Positions 41,520 to 51,433 of a DNA stretch of 64,000 nt are shown one piece after another; the stretch's first letter is position 1; each line of letters opens with the position of its first letter. Under the pieces are notes generated by a model. It did not search any database, was not told the DNA's origin, and saw nothing but the letters and a program-made list of their open reading frames with translations. The position numbers and the translations under genes were made by a program. Origin of the DNA: an uncultured Spartobacteria bacterium (GTDB lineage Bacteria > Verrucomicrobiota > Verrucomicrobiia > Chthoniobacterales > Chthoniobacteraceae); the NCBI GenBank assembly GCA_903919125.1, contig CAIXGS010000036.1:62001-126000 (forward strand), given 5' to 3'.

Positions 41520-44390
41520 GTGAAAATCAGCCTTGGAGTGCTCTTCCTGCTCGCGACTCCTCTGATAGTCCAAGGGGAGGGCGCAGAAGATGGGCAGCAG
41601 TTTTTTCGGGAAAAGGTTTACCCTATTCTCAAGGAACATTGCGTGAAGTGCCACGGCGGCGAGAAAATCAAGGGCGGCCTGGTGCTCACCTCGCGGGACG
41701 GATTTTTAAAAGGAGGCGAAAATGGCGTGCCCCTAGATGCTTCCACTCCAGCCAAAAGCCTCCTTCTCGACATGATGAGTTATCGGGATGGAGATCATGA
41801 AATGCCTCCAGCTGGCAAACGTCCCGATTCGGAGTTGGCGGTTTTTCAAAAATGGCTCGCGCTGGGCGCCCCTTACGACCCCGCTTTGGAAAGTGCCCCG
41901 AAAATAGCCGTGGCTCCCAAAGCGCCAGCTCCGACCGAAAACGCCGCGAATTGGTGGGCGTATCAGCCTGTACGCGAGCTTGCTGCGCCGACGGTGGCTC
42001 GCGCGGATTGGGCGCGTAATCCGGTGGACGCGTTTCTCCTCCAGTCGATGCGTCAGGCGGGGCTGCAACCCAACCCTCGCGCTTCTAAAGCCCAGCTCGT
42101 CCGCCGTGCCTATTACGACCTCATCGGTCTGCCTCCCACTCCTGAAGAGGTCAAACGTTTCGAACAGGACAGCTCGCTCGAGGCTTGGCCGCGACTCATC
42201 GAATCCCTCTTGGCCAAACCGCAGTACGGAGAAAAATGGGCCCGTCACTGGATGGATATTGTGCGTTATGCCGAGACTGAGGGGTTTGAACGTGATAGCG
42301 AAAAGCCGCACATTTGGCGTTACCGCGACTACCTGATTGAGGCGTTTAATGCAGACTTGCCGTATGATCAGTTTTTGACCCAACAGCTCGCAGGAGACGA
42401 AGTTCAGACTCCCACTCAACAGAGTTTAACCGCCACCGGCTTCCTTCGCCTCATGCAGTTTGACGACGAGCCTTCAGACCGCTTGCAGGCCAAATACGAT
42501 CTCCTCGCTGACAACGTGCAAGTTACCGCCGAGACCTTTCTCGGGATGACCATGGGATGCGCCCGCTGCCACGATCACAAAAAGGATCCTATCACCCAGA
42601 AGGATTACTACAGCTTCATGTCCTTCTTTCATGGGCTGAAGGAATACGGCGGCACTAGAAATAGTCCGCTCGCGTGGGTCGCTCCAGAGCAGAAGACGAA
42701 CCTTCGTGAGCAGAAACGCCAAACCCTGACCCGCCTCGATGAGGCGTACCAAAAGTCAGCGCCTTCACTTCTTGCCGGGTATGAAAAAAATGTGATTGCT
42801 GGCGGAAAGTCGCCGTTAGTGGAGGCAAAAGCGGGGAGCGAGAATGCTTGGATCCATACCGCAACAAATCCCGGTCCGAACTGGCGCGCGGAGAATTTCG
42901 CTGCCAAAGACTGGGAAACCACGCCGGAAACCAAAGCGACCGCTGGGCAGACGATCTGGATGCGGGCTCGGTTTGGCCTCGCCACACTTCCCAAGAACCT
43001 TTGTATCGATTTGGAATACGGCGGGGATACTGAGGTTTTTCTCAATGGGACTTCCGTGTTCAATGCGAGCGATCTTCCTCATGGAAGCCGGTTTTTAGAG
43101 CTGAGTCGTCATTCCAAACTTCTACACACTGGGTCGAATTTGCTCACCGTGAAGGGGTCTGTTTCCTCGGATGGAAGGTTGCTCCGTGTGCGGCTTTTTG
43201 GGGATAAATCGCCCCTGTTGCAGGAACCCAAACGGGACGATTTGGCAGGACTCAAGAAGGGAGAGGGGGCCGACGCGCTCCCTCGGTTGAAGCAAAACTC
43301 AGAAGCGTGGCTCGCGGAGGCTGAGCGTCCGATTGGCGTGATGCTCAGTGCAGTTTCGGAAAACGGGTCAGCGCCCGCTCCTTTAGCCGTTCACCGTCGG
43401 GGTAGCCCTCAGAACCTTGGCGAACCCGTCGAAGCCGCTTTCCCCGCCGTATTTTCCGGCAGCGTCGAATCCAAGCCCGCCGAAGTGAAGCCCATTGGGC
43501 AGAGTTCTTCCGGTCGCCGATTGGCTTTGGCCAGATGGATGATTCAGCCTGAGAATCCGCTGGTGAGTCGAGTGGAGGTAAACCGGCTTTGGCAGCATCA
43601 TTTCGGCAGGGGAATCGTACAGACTCCGAACGACTTTGGCCGGTTGGGCGAACTTCCCAGCCATCCTGAATTGTTGGACTTTCTGGCGCGAACTTTTGTC
43701 CAAAAAGGTTGGAGCATTAAAGCGATGCACCGGCTCTTAATGAATTCTGAGGCTTACCAGATGAGTTCGGCGGCCTCGCCCGACTCCCTCGCCAAGGATC
43801 CGGAGAACCTCCACTGGTGGCGTTTCCCGATGCGCCGCCTGACTGCCGAGGAAGTTCGCGATTCGATCTTGAGCGTGTCAGGGATGCTTAAACTGGATGC
43901 GTTTGGTCCGCCGGTGCATCCGCCGCTTCCCAAGGAGGTGCTTGAAACGCAGTCCGTTCCCGGTAAAGGCTGGCCCAAAGAGAGCGTCGAAGCCACGGCT
44001 CGCAGGAGCGTCTACGTTCATGTGAAGCGTAGCCTGTCGCTTCCGCTCCTTGCCGACCATGATCAAGCGGCGACGGACTCCCCCTGCGCGGTGCGGTTTG
44101 TGAGCACGGTGCCGACCCAGGCGCTGGGAATGCTCAATTCCGAGTTCATGGCCGACCAAGCGCTCCGTTTCGCACAGCGCCTCCAGCACGAGGCCGGTCT
44201 CAGCCCTGAAGCGCAAATCCGTCGTGGACTCCAACTCGTGCTTCAGCGCGATCCCGCCCAAAGCGAGCTCGCTCTTTGCCTCAAAACGCTCCAGCAGTTT
44301 CAATCCGAATTGAACCTCCCTCCCGAGCTTGCCCTGCAGCGGTTGACCTTGCTCGCCTTGAATCTTAATGAGTTTCTCTACCTCGATTAA
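41520..44390 (+). CDS. PSCyt1-PSCyt2-PSD1 cytochrome protein with inserted beta-sandwich
   Basis: About 956 residues from GTG 41520, which gives a signal peptide (MKISLGVLFLLATPLIVQG); GTG 41475 is an alternative with a longer leader. Domain order: PSCyt1 with heme c motif CVKCHGGE (planctomycete cytochrome C), PSCyt2/DUF1549 (NPVDAFLLQSMRQAGLQPN, KWARHWMDIVRYAETEGFER) with a second motif CARCHDHKKDP. Next comes an inserted beta-rich segment of roughly 150 residues (NLCIDLEYGGDTEVFLNGTS, galactose-binding-like), then PSD1/DUF1553 (SRVEVNRLWQHHFGRGIVQT). These exported proteins are typical of this bacterial group and are thought to act in electron transfer during carbohydrate breakdown; no reaction is proven. 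The DUF1501 gene follows by 12 bases. Confidence 0.88.
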   Translation: MKISLGVLFLLATPLIVQGEGAEDGQQFFREKVYPILKEHCVKCHGGEKIKGGLVLTSRDGFLKGGENGVPLDASTPAKSLLLDMMSYRDGDHEMPPAGKRPDSELAVFQKWLALGAPYDPALESAPKIAVAPKAPAPTENAANWWAYQPVRELAAPTVARADWARNPVDAFLLQSMRQAGLQPNPRASKAQLVRRAYYDLIGLPPTPEEVKRFEQDSSLEAWPRLIESLLAKPQYGEKWARHWMDIVRYAETEGFERDSEKPHIWRYRDYLIEAFNADLPYDQFLTQQLAGDEVQTPTQQSLTATGFLRLMQFDDEPSDRLQAKYDLLADNVQVTAETFLGMTMGCARCHDHKKDPITQKDYYSFMSFFHGLKEYGGTRNSPLAWVAPEQKTNLREQKRQTLTRLDEAYQKSAPSLLAGYEKNVIAGGKSPLVEAKAGSENAWIHTATNPGPNWRAENFAAKDWETTPETKATAGQTIWMRARFGLATLPKNLCIDLEYGGDTEVFLNGTSVFNASDLPHGSRFLELSRHSKLLHTGSNLLTVKGSVSSDGRLLRVRLFGDKSPLLQEPKRDDLAGLKKGEGADALPRLKQNSEAWLAEAERPIGVMLSAVSENGSAPAPLAVHRRGSPQNLGEPVEAAFPAVFSGSVESKPAEVKPIGQSSSGRRLALARWMIQPENPLVSRVEVNRLWQHHFGRGIVQTPNDFGRLGELPSHPELLDFLARTFVQKGWSIKAMHRLLMNSEAYQMSSAASPDSLAKDPENLHWWRFPMRRLTAEEVRDSILSVSGMLKLDAFGPPVHPPLPKEVLETQSVPGKGWPKESVEATARRSVYVHVKRSLSLPLLADHDQAATDSPCAVRFVSTVPTQALGMLNSEFMADQALRFAQRLQHEAGLSPEAQIRRGLQLVLQRDPAQSELALCLKTLQQFQSELNLPPELALQRLTLLALNLNEFLYLD

Positions 44391-44402
44391 CCCTCTCGCT
44401 CC

Positions 44403-45860
44403 ATGAACTCTTCCTTACCTCCCAACTTTTGTGGAAACGTGCACCGTCGGGAATTCTTGAACACTATCGGCGGTGGATTTACGCATCTGGCCCTTTGCGG
44501 GATGCTCGCCAAAGACGGTTTTTTTACGAATCAAGCCCTCGGCGCCGCCGGTGTTGCCTCGCCTGCACCCGAGCTGAAACTCCCTGGCAAGGCCAAGAGT
44601 GTCATCTTCCTTTTCATGTACGGCGGCCCCAGCCACATCGACACTTTCGATTACAAACCCGCCATGCTCGGCATGGATGGAAAGACGATTCAGATCCAGA
44701 CTAAGGGGCGGGGCGGGTCAAAAAATGAGGGCCGTATCGTCGAGCCCAAGTGGAAATTCAAACAATACGGGCAGAGCGGTAAATGGGTATCCGACCTCTT
44801 CCCGAATTTGGCCCAGTGCGTGGATGACATCGCTTTCATTCACAGCATGGTTGCCGAGTCTCCCATTCATGGGTCGGCGATGCTGAAGATGAACACTGGG
44901 TCCATCCTGAGTGGAAAGCCTTCCTTGGGTTCTTGGATCAATTACGGCCTTGGCTCCTCGAATCACAATCTCCCGGGCTACGTCGTGATGCTCGATAAAA
45001 CCGGAGGCCCCATCTCCGGTGCCAAGAACTGGTCCTCCGGTTTCATGCCTGCCACCTATCAGGGGACCGTTTTCCGAGCTAACGGCGCGCCGATCCTCGA
45101 TCTGAGCCCTCGCGAAGGCATGAGCGACGCTCAGCAGCGGTTGCTGCTAAATTCGCTTAACGACCTCAATCGTTCTCATCTCTCCTCGCACGCCGACAAC
45201 ACCAACCTCGCCGCGCGCATCGATAGCTACGAGCTCGCTTATCGCATGCAGGCCACCGCCCCAGAGGCCATCGCCATCGAGCAGGAATCCCCTGAAACCC
45301 GCGCCCTTTACGGACTTGATACTCCACGAACGGAGGACTTTGGCCGTAAATGTCTATTAGCCCGCAGACTCGTGGAGAGAGGCGTTCGCTTTGTCCAAGT
45401 GTACTCTGGCGGCGCCCACAATGATGACAACTGGGATGCACACGGTGATTTAGTTAAAAATCACGAGTTTCATGCAGGGAACACGGACAGACCCATCGCC
45501 GCTTTACTCAAAGACCTCAAACAGCGCGGACTCCTCGACGAAACCCTCGTTGTGTGGGGTGGTGAATTCGGCCGCCAGCCCACCGCCGAGTACGCAGCGG
45601 GCACTGGTCGCGATCATAACTCCGCTGGATTCACCATGTGGATGGCTGGCGGCGGCATCAAGGGCGGCGTTTCTTACGGTGAAACGGATGAACTGGGCAA
45701 TCGTGCTGTCGCAAATCGTTGCGAGGTCAAACAACTCCACGCGACCATTCTCCACCTGCTTGGGGAGGATCCTAACAAGTTGTCCTTTTTCTACGGAGGC
45801 TTGGATCAAAAGCTCGTAGGAGTCGAAGGCGCAGACCCCATTAAGGCGATTATGGCGTAG
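44403..45860 (+). CDS. DUF1501 protein, Tat-type export
   Basis: 485 residues. The N-terminus has a twin-arginine motif, HRREFLNTIGGGFTHL, followed by a hydrophobic stretch, so export in folded form is likely. The core is the DUF1501 alkaline phosphatase/sulfatase-like fold: KSVIFLFMYGGPSHIDTFDY, FPNLAQCVDDIAFIHSM, NHNLPGYVVMLDK, VRFVQVYSGGAHNDDNWDAH, TLVVWGGEFGRQPTAE and GRDHNSAGFTMWMAGGGIKG. Constant partner of PSCyt/PSD1 proteins in Planctomycetota and Verrucomicrobiota; substrate unknown. Second gene after IclR. Confidence 0.93.
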   Translation: MNSSLPPNFCGNVHRREFLNTIGGGFTHLALCGMLAKDGFFTNQALGAAGVASPAPELKLPGKAKSVIFLFMYGGPSHIDTFDYKPAMLGMDGKTIQIQTKGRGGSKNEGRIVEPKWKFKQYGQSGKWVSDLFPNLAQCVDDIAFIHSMVAESPIHGSAMLKMNTGSILSGKPSLGSWINYGLGSSNHNLPGYVVMLDKTGGPISGAKNWSSGFMPATYQGTVFRANGAPILDLSPREGMSDAQQRLLLNSLNDLNRSHLSSHADNTNLAARIDSYELAYRMQATAPEAIAIEQESPETRALYGLDTPRTEDFGRKCLLARRLVERGVRFVQVYSGGAHNDDNWDAHGDLVKNHEFHAGNTDRPIAALLKDLKQRGLLDETLVVWGGEFGRQPTAEYAAGTGRDHNSAGFTMWMAGGGIKGGVSYGETDELGNRAVANRCEVKQLHATILHLLGEDPNKLSFFYGGLDQKLVGVEGADPIKAIMA

Positions 45861-45924
45861 TCGTAATCCCCGCTATTTTTCTCTAAACATACTTTCTCAA
45901 CCAACCCTCACCCTCCAAAAACCA

Positions 45925-46914
45925 ATGCTCCCCAAAAACTCCCCATCGTCGTTGCGTCCGCTTAGTTTAGTCCTGAGTCTTGCCACCTCGGTCACTTTTT
46001 TCGGTACTCTTCCGGCCATTGCTGGGCAGACCGGCACTCCCCACCGATTGCTCGTCGCTAACACAGGCAGGGTCGCTGTAGTCGCTCCGGATGGCACTTT
46101 GGAGCGCGATGTTAAAAGCGCGGGGCTCCATGACACCTCTTTGCTCCCCAACGGGAACCTCTTGTTGCAATCCAGTTGGACCAAAGTGAGCGAGCTGAGC
46201 CCGGAAGGTAAAGTCGTCTGGGAATACGACTCCGCCACCTCCAACGGCAACGCAGGCATACCTCTGGAAGTGCACGCCTGTCAGCGCCTTGAAAACGGAC
46301 TGACCATGATCTCCGAATCTGGCGTAGGCCGGATTATTGAAGTCGACCGCGAAGGAAAGCTGCAACTCGAAATCAAACTCGTTCGTGATCATCCCAGTAA
46401 GCACAGCGACACTCGCTTGGTGCGCCGCACGCCCGCAGGCACTTACCTCGTTGCCCACGAGGCCGATGGCAAGGTGCGGGAGTACGATCGTGCAGGCAAA
46501 GTCGTCTGGGAATTTGAAGTTCCCTTGTTCGATAAAAAACCGGCGCCCGGCCACGGACCAGAGGCTTTCGGCAATCATCTCTTCAGCGCGGTACGCCTTG
46601 AAAACGGGAACACGCTCATTGGCACCGGCAATGGTCACAGTGTGTTGGAGGTCAATCCCAAGAAGGAAATCGTGTGGAAAGTGGAACAGGACGACTTGCC
46701 TGGAATCAAACTCGCGTGGGTGACCCGTGTGGAGCGTCTTCCCAACGGCAACACTCGCTTTGGAAATTGCCATGCTGGGGCGAATATGCCACTGAGTATA
46801 GAAGTGGACGCCTCCAAAAAAGTCGTTTGGTCTTACTCGGATTATGAGAGGTTTGGAAATTCGACAGTCGCTGTGGATGTCGTTGACGGCGTCGGCATCG
46901 GCGGTGGAAAGTAA
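45925..46914 (+). CDS. Exported beta-propeller (PQQ-like repeat) protein
   Basis: 329 residues with a signal peptide ending near LPAIAG. The rest is repeated four-stranded blades with recurring GKVVWEY/GKVVWEFEV/KEIVWKVE and LPNGNLLLQ/ENGNTLIGTGNG, the pattern of PQQ-like or arylsulfotransferase-like propellers. No PQQ or sulfotransferase catalytic residues can be assigned. Its place in the IclR operon suggests a sensor or binding role, or oxidation of the same substrate in the periplasm. Confidence 0.75.
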   Translation: MLPKNSPSSLRPLSLVLSLATSVTFFGTLPAIAGQTGTPHRLLVANTGRVAVVAPDGTLERDVKSAGLHDTSLLPNGNLLLQSSWTKVSELSPEGKVVWEYDSATSNGNAGIPLEVHACQRLENGLTMISESGVGRIIEVDREGKLQLEIKLVRDHPSKHSDTRLVRRTPAGTYLVAHEADGKVREYDRAGKVVWEFEVPLFDKKPAPGHGPEAFGNHLFSAVRLENGNTLIGTGNGHSVLEVNPKKEIVWKVEQDDLPGIKLAWVTRVERLPNGNTRFGNCHAGANMPLSIEVDASKKVVWSYSDYERFGNSTVAVDVVDGVGIGGGK

Positions 46915-46980
46915 GTTTCTTTAGAATGCCTATTGGCGTGATCGCGCCCTCCTCTTTTTAAATCGCACTTTATATTTCTG

Positions 46981-47748
46981 ATGTTTGACCCCGCTTCTTT
47001 CTCACTTCGAAACCGCGTTGCCCTAGTCACTGGCAGTTCCACGGGTCTGGGCAAAGCCATGCTGGCAGGCTTGGGCAAGGCTGGCGCAAAGGTCGCCTTG
47101 AATTATCAGAACAACGCTTCTCGCGCAGAGGCCTCCTTTGCGGAGATCGAAGCGGCGGGAATCGAGGGAATGCTCGTGCGCGGCGATGTCACCGACGAGG
47201 CGGAGGTGGGGCGCATGGTGGATGAAATTTCCAGCAAGCTCGGGCCTGTGGACATCTTGGTATTCAATGCCACGCCTCCTCAGCCGCAAAAGCCGATCGA
47301 GGAATATGATTGGGCATTCTACCAACAAATGTTGGATTTTTTCATCAAAAGTCCCTTCCTGCTGACCCGCGCATGTCTGCCGCACATGAAGGCCCAAAAG
47401 TGGGGTCGCATCATCAACATCGGCTCGGAAGTGGTGGCACGCGGCGTTGGAAACTTCACCGCTTATGTGGCGGCCAAAGGCGGGCAAAACGGCTTTAATC
47501 GCAGCCTCGCGTCCGAACTCGCTCCTTGGGGAATCACCGTGAACATGATCTCTCCGGGCTGGATACCAGTCGAACGGCATCTTAATGATCCCGAGGAGCA
47601 AAAAGAAGCGTATCGCAGCCTGATCCCTCTGAATCGTTGGGGAGTTCCGGACGACGTCGCCGGTGCCACAGTGTTCCTCGCCAGCGAAGCCGCTGCTTTT
47701 CTTACCGGTCAAAACCTCCACATCAATGGTGGAATGACCACCCATTAA
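46981..47748 (+). CDS. Short-chain dehydrogenase/reductase
   Basis: 255-residue classical SDR. Cofactor loop TGSSTGLGKAMLAG at about 19-32; NNAS and GDVTDEAEVGRMVDE contacts follow; the catalytic Ser is in NIGSEVV, and Tyr/Lys in YVAAKGGQNGFNRSLASEL. The C-terminus ends LTGQNLHINGGMTTH. Reduces or oxidises an alcohol group, perhaps of a sugar or polyol taken up by the next genes. It lies 13 bases before the ABC binding protein gene, so probably the same mRNA. Confidence 0.9.
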   Translation: MFDPASFSLRNRVALVTGSSTGLGKAMLAGLGKAGAKVALNYQNNASRAEASFAEIEAAGIEGMLVRGDVTDEAEVGRMVDEISSKLGPVDILVFNATPPQPQKPIEEYDWAFYQQMLDFFIKSPFLLTRACLPHMKAQKWGRIINIGSEVVARGVGNFTAYVAAKGGQNGFNRSLASELAPWGITVNMISPGWIPVERHLNDPEEQKEAYRSLIPLNRWGVPDDVAGATVFLASEAAAFLTGQNLHINGGMTTH

Positions 47749-47761
47749 CCCGCAAAATCCC

Positions 47762-48799
47762 ATGAAATCCCCCCGCTCCATTCGTTTCGCCGCGCTACTC
47801 GGCTTGTTAAGCCTCAGCCTTGGCGGTTGTAACAAACCCGCTGCTCCCAGTGTCGCCGAGGGCGAAGGGAAGCTGAAAAAAATCGCCTTTGTAACCAACG
47901 GGGTCGCCTCGTTTTGGACCATTGCCTCTGCGGGGGTCAAAGCGGCCGCGCGTGATCTGAAGGTCGACGCTCAGACGCTAATGCCTGCCGAGGGAATTAG
48001 CGATCAGAAGCGCATGATCGAGGATTTGCTCACTCGCGGAATTGACGGTATTGCGGTGAGTCCGATCGATCCGGTGAATCAAACCGAGTTGATCAATATC
48101 GCTGCCAAGAAAGCCAAGGTCATCACCCACGATTCCGATGCGCCTCAAAGCGAACGGCTTTTGTATATCGGGATGGACAATTACAAGGCCGGTAGGATGT
48201 GTGGAGAAATGGTGCGCGAAGCGATGCCCAATGGGGGTTCGGTGATGATTTTCATCGGTCGTCTCGAGCAGGACAATTCAAAGCGGCGCAGACAGGGCAC
48301 CATCGACGCCATTTTGGGACGTCCCGATAACAGCGATCATTTCGACGAAATTTCCGCGGTTTTAGAAGGCAACGGTTTCAAAATTTTAGGCACGCTCACC
48401 GACCAGTTTGACCGCGCCAAGGGCAAGGCCAACGCCGAGGACGCCCTCGCCAAGTACCCTGATCTGGGATGCATGGTTGGCCTTTTCGCCTACAATCCTC
48501 CGCTTATTCTCGAGGCCTTGGCACAGTCTAACAAGCTCGGGACCGTCAAACTCGTCGCTTTCGACGAGGACGACGCCACGCTTGATGGCATCGAAAAAGG
48601 CACCGTCGTGGGGACGGTCGTGCAGGATCCCTATATGTACGGGTACAAGTCCGTGGAAATGCTCTCCGCGCTCATCTCGGGGAAACCCGGAGTCGTGCCC
48701 TCGGAGAAGTTTCTCGATATTCCTGCACGCAAAATCCGCAAAGAGAACGTCGTGGAGTTTCGCTCCGAGCTCAAGTCGCGGTTGAGCGCTGCTCAATAG
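47762..48799 (+). CDS. Sugar ABC transporter substrate-binding lipoprotein
   Basis: 345 residues, a periplasmic binding protein of the RbsB-like type (peripla_BP_4). Signal peptide with lipobox LSLGGC at about 19-24, so anchored by lipid. Body: KIAFVTNGVASFWTIASAG, GIDGIAVSPIDPVNQTEL, ITHDSDAPQSERLLYIGMDN, FDEDDATLDGIEKGTVVGTVV. Likely ligand is a monosaccharide or similar. Encoded directly before its ATPase and permease. Confidence 0.92.
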   Translation: MKSPRSIRFAALLGLLSLSLGGCNKPAAPSVAEGEGKLKKIAFVTNGVASFWTIASAGVKAAARDLKVDAQTLMPAEGISDQKRMIEDLLTRGIDGIAVSPIDPVNQTELINIAAKKAKVITHDSDAPQSERLLYIGMDNYKAGRMCGEMVREAMPNGGSVMIFIGRLEQDNSKRRRQGTIDAILGRPDNSDHFDEISAVLEGNGFKILGTLTDQFDRAKGKANAEDALAKYPDLGCMVGLFAYNPPLILEALAQSNKLGTVKLVAFDEDDATLDGIEKGTVVGTVVQDPYMYGYKSVEMLSALISGKPGVVPSEKFLDIPARKIRKENVVEFRSELKSRLSAAQ

Positions 48800-48844
48800 C
48801 GGCCGCGCGCGTTTTCGATCTGAGCGAAGTAAAGCCTCCCCTCT

Positions 48845-50359
48845 ATGTCTTCGCCAATTCTGGAAGCTCGCGCTATTTGCAAGTCCTTCGCGGGCGTGCG
48901 CGCCCTCAAAGGGGTGAGTTTGGCCGTGCATCCCGGCGAGGTGTTGGCCGTCATCGGGGAAAACGGGGCGGGCAAAAGCACCTTGATGAAGATCCTCGCG
49001 GGCGTGCAGGCGCCGGACACGGGCGATTTGCTGGTGGATGGAGTGGGTCGTTCCATTCGCTCTGTGCAAGAGGCGCTTTCACTCGGCATAGCGCTCATTC
49101 ATCAGGAACTTAATCTGGCCGAGACACTCGATGTGGGTGCCAATATTTTCCTAGGTCGCGAGCCGCATCGTTGGGGCTGGATTGATGCTGGGCGAGTTTC
49201 ACGGGAGGCGAGGGCCGTGCTGGGGCAAGTCGGGCTTCTGGTCGATCCCGGCACGCTCGTGAGTACGCTGACTATTGGGCAGCAGCAGCTTGTGGAAATA
49301 GCCAAGGCGCTTTCAGTGAAAGCGCGTGTTCTCATCATGGATGAACCCACGTCGAGTCTCTCTGATCATGAGACGCAGGTGCTTTTGCGCCTTATTCGGG
49401 AATTGCGCGCCAAAGGGGTTGCCATCATCTACATCTCCCATCGCCTCGGCGAAGTTCACGGTATCGCGGATCGGGTTGAAGTGCTCAGGGACGGCGAAAA
49501 TGCGGGCCACCTTTCGCGCTCGGAAATTTCCCACGCGGCAATGGTCAAACTCATGGTGGGCCGGGAGCTCTCCCAGTTTTATCCTCACCAGACCCACCCA
49601 AGCGGGGAGGTTGCCTTGGAAGTGCGGGGGCTTCGCACGGCCGCGTATCCCGCACATGCGGTGAGTTTCGAGATTCGCGCAGGCGAGGTAGTCGGCATGG
49701 CTGGCCTGGTCGGAGCGGGTCGCAGCGAATTGTTGCAGGCGCTTTTCGGTGTGGTGCCGGCCCTCGCGGGTACGGTTCGCGTGGCTGGAGTGCCTGTGAT
49801 TGCGGCTTCGCCTCGGGATGCGATGGCCGCTGGGTTGGCCTTGGTGCCCGAGGACCGCAAACACGATGGGTTGTTTTTGGAAATGGGCGTGCGCGAAAAT
49901 CTGAGCATCGCCACGCTCCATCGCGATCAGCGAGTCGGGTTTTTGAATCGTACGAAAGAGCGCGATTTGTGCGCAGAAATGATTCCGGCCATGCGCATCA
50001 AAACGCCGAACACCGAACAGCCCGTCCAGTTTCTCTCAGGCGGCAACCAGCAAAAGGTGGTGATCGGAAAGTGGCTTGCCACGAGGCCCCGCGTGTTTTT
50101 GCTAGATGAACCCACGCGAGGGGTAGACATCGGTGCCAAACAGGAAATCTATCGGCTGATGGAGGAGCTTGCGGCCAAGGGGGTGGCGGTGCTCTTTGTT
50201 TCTAGCGATCTGGAAGAGATTCTTGGGATGTCGGATCGCGTGCTGGTGCTGCACGAAGGCCGCCTGAATGGGGAGCTTTCGCGCTCTGAACTTAGTGAAG
50301 AAGCGGTGATGCGCCTTGCCACGGGAGGCAATCATTCCACCGCTGTAGCCGCGTCTTGA
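48845..50359 (+). CDS. Sugar ABC transporter double ATPase (RbsA/MglA-like)
   Basis: 504 residues with two ATPase halves. First half: Walker [15 protein letters not shown] at about 39-52, signature [16 protein letters not shown], Walker [12 protein letters not shown]. Second half: degenerate Walker [14 protein letters not shown], signature [16 protein letters not shown], Walker [19 protein letters not shown]. This is the standard architecture for RbsA/XylG/MglA. It ends one base before the permease start. Confidence 0.95.
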   Translation: MSSPILEARAICKSFAGVRALKGVSLAVHPGEVLAVIGENGAGKSTLMKILAGVQAPDTGDLLVDGVGRSIRSVQEALSLGIALIHQELNLAETLDVGANIFLGREPHRWGWIDAGRVSREARAVLGQVGLLVDPGTLVSTLTIGQQQLVEIAKALSVKARVLIMDEPTSSLSDHETQVLLRLIRELRAKGVAIIYISHRLGEVHGIADRVEVLRDGENAGHLSRSEISHAAMVKLMVGRELSQFYPHQTHPSGEVALEVRGLRTAAYPAHAVSFEIRAGEVVGMAGLVGAGRSELLQALFGVVPALAGTVRVAGVPVIAASPRDAMAAGLALVPEDRKHDGLFLEMGVRENLSIATLHRDQRVGFLNRTKERDLCAEMIPAMRIKTPNTEQPVQFLSGGNQQKVVIGKWLATRPRVFLLDEPTRGVDIGAKQEIYRLMEELAAKGVAVLFVSSDLEEILGMSDRVLVLHEGRLNGELSRSELSEEAVMRLATGGNHSTAVAAS

Positions 50360-50360
50360 T

Positions 50361-51350
50361 ATGAAAAAAATCTTCGGAATCCTCGGGCTTTTAATTGCCG
50401 TTTGCCTTGTAACAGCCTCTCTTTCAGATAGCTTTCTGAGCGCGTACAATGTGGAAAATGTGCTGCGTCGCTCCGCCCTTTTCGGGATTCTGAGCATCGG
50501 AGTCGCTTTCGTCATCATTACTGGCGGCATCGATCTTTCGTTGGGCTCGGTAGTCTGCTTGGTGGGGTGCGCCCTCCCGTGGTTACTCACGGTGCAACAC
50601 TGGCCAGTCCCCCTTGCCTTGCTGGCGGTGGTCGCGTTGTCGTTAGGAATCGGGCTCTTTCACGGCTTGCTGATTACCAAACTGCGCATCCAACCCTTCA
50701 TTGTCACTCTGTGCGGACTGCTTCTTTATAGAGGCATCGCGCGGGGGTTCACTGCGGATCAAACCGTTGGGTTTGGCAATGAATTCAAATCTCTCCGTCT
50801 TCTGGCAACGGGCAAGGTGCCGTTTTTTCCAGGGTTTGATCTTCCAGCTCCGCTACTATTTCTCGCCGTTGTCGCGATACTGGCCGCAGTCTTTTTGAAT
50901 CGCACCATTTATGGACGCTATCTTTTGGCGTTAGGGCGTAATCCTCAGGCTGCAACTTACAGCGGGATTTCTACCCAGCGCATGACGATCCTCGCTTATG
51001 TGGTGAGTTCGGGGCTGGCGGGTTTGGGCGGGGTTTTGTTCGTGCTGGATGTGAACTCCGCGCAACCCGTCGATTTTGGGAGTTTTTACGAACTGTACGC
51101 GATCGCTGCTGCGGTGCTGGGGGGATGCAGCTTGCGCGGGGGTGAGGGCTCTATTGTCGGGGTGCTCGTCGGGGCCGCTTTGATGCAGGTATTGCGCAAC
51201 ATGATTACCTTGGTGACCACACGCAATAACGTGGAATTCGCGATCATCGGAGCGGTCATCCTGCTCGGAGTGGTCGCCGACGAACTGACTCGTCGCATTG
51301 CTGCGAAGCGGCGAGCTGCGCAGGTGCTCCAAGGCGCCACCGCTGCGTAG
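50361..51350 (+). CDS. Sugar ABC transporter permease (RbsC-like)
   Basis: 329 residues, hydrophobic throughout, with about eight to ten membrane segments. Family motifs: GILSIGVAFVIITGGIDLSL near residue 45, HGLLITKLRIQPFIVTLCG and the C-terminal GGCSLRGGEGSIVGVLVGAA. It follows the ATPase stop by one base. Pairs with the upstream binding protein and ATPase to form a complete importer. Confidence 0.94.
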   Translation: MKKIFGILGLLIAVCLVTASLSDSFLSAYNVENVLRRSALFGILSIGVAFVIITGGIDLSLGSVVCLVGCALPWLLTVQHWPVPLALLAVVALSLGIGLFHGLLITKLRIQPFIVTLCGLLLYRGIARGFTADQTVGFGNEFKSLRLLATGKVPFFPGFDLPAPLLFLAVVAILAAVFLNRTIYGRYLLALGRNPQAATYSGISTQRMTILAYVVSSGLAGLGGVLFVLDVNSAQPVDFGSFYELYAIAAAVLGGCSLRGGEGSIVGVLVGAALMQVLRNMITLVTTRNNVEFAIIGAVILLGVVADELTRRIAAKRRAAQVLQGATAA

Positions 51351-51372
51351 CCTTTTTCTACTCCAAAGGCTA
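51348..51372. terminator. Hairpin at the end of the ABC operon
   Basis: TAGCCTTT (51348-51355) and AAAGGCTA (51365-51372) form a perfect 8-bp stem that includes the permease stop codon. No T tract follows, so it is not a standard Rho-independent terminator. It may stabilise the 3' end of the operon mRNA. No other terminator is visible before the convergent gene. Confidence 0.4.
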
Positions 51373-51433
51373 AAGAGGTGAGGTGATTCAGAGGCAGCGG
51401 CATGGTCGCGGTGCCGAATCTTGATTCGTCGAC

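Noticed and set aside
45967-46773. 268-codon minus-strand frame opposite the propeller gene
   Set aside because: Fully antisense to a gene with clear repeats and signal peptide; no domain recognised.
47023-47940. 305-codon minus-strand frame opposite the SDR gene
   Set aside because: Antisense to a canonical SDR; composition reflects the opposite strand.
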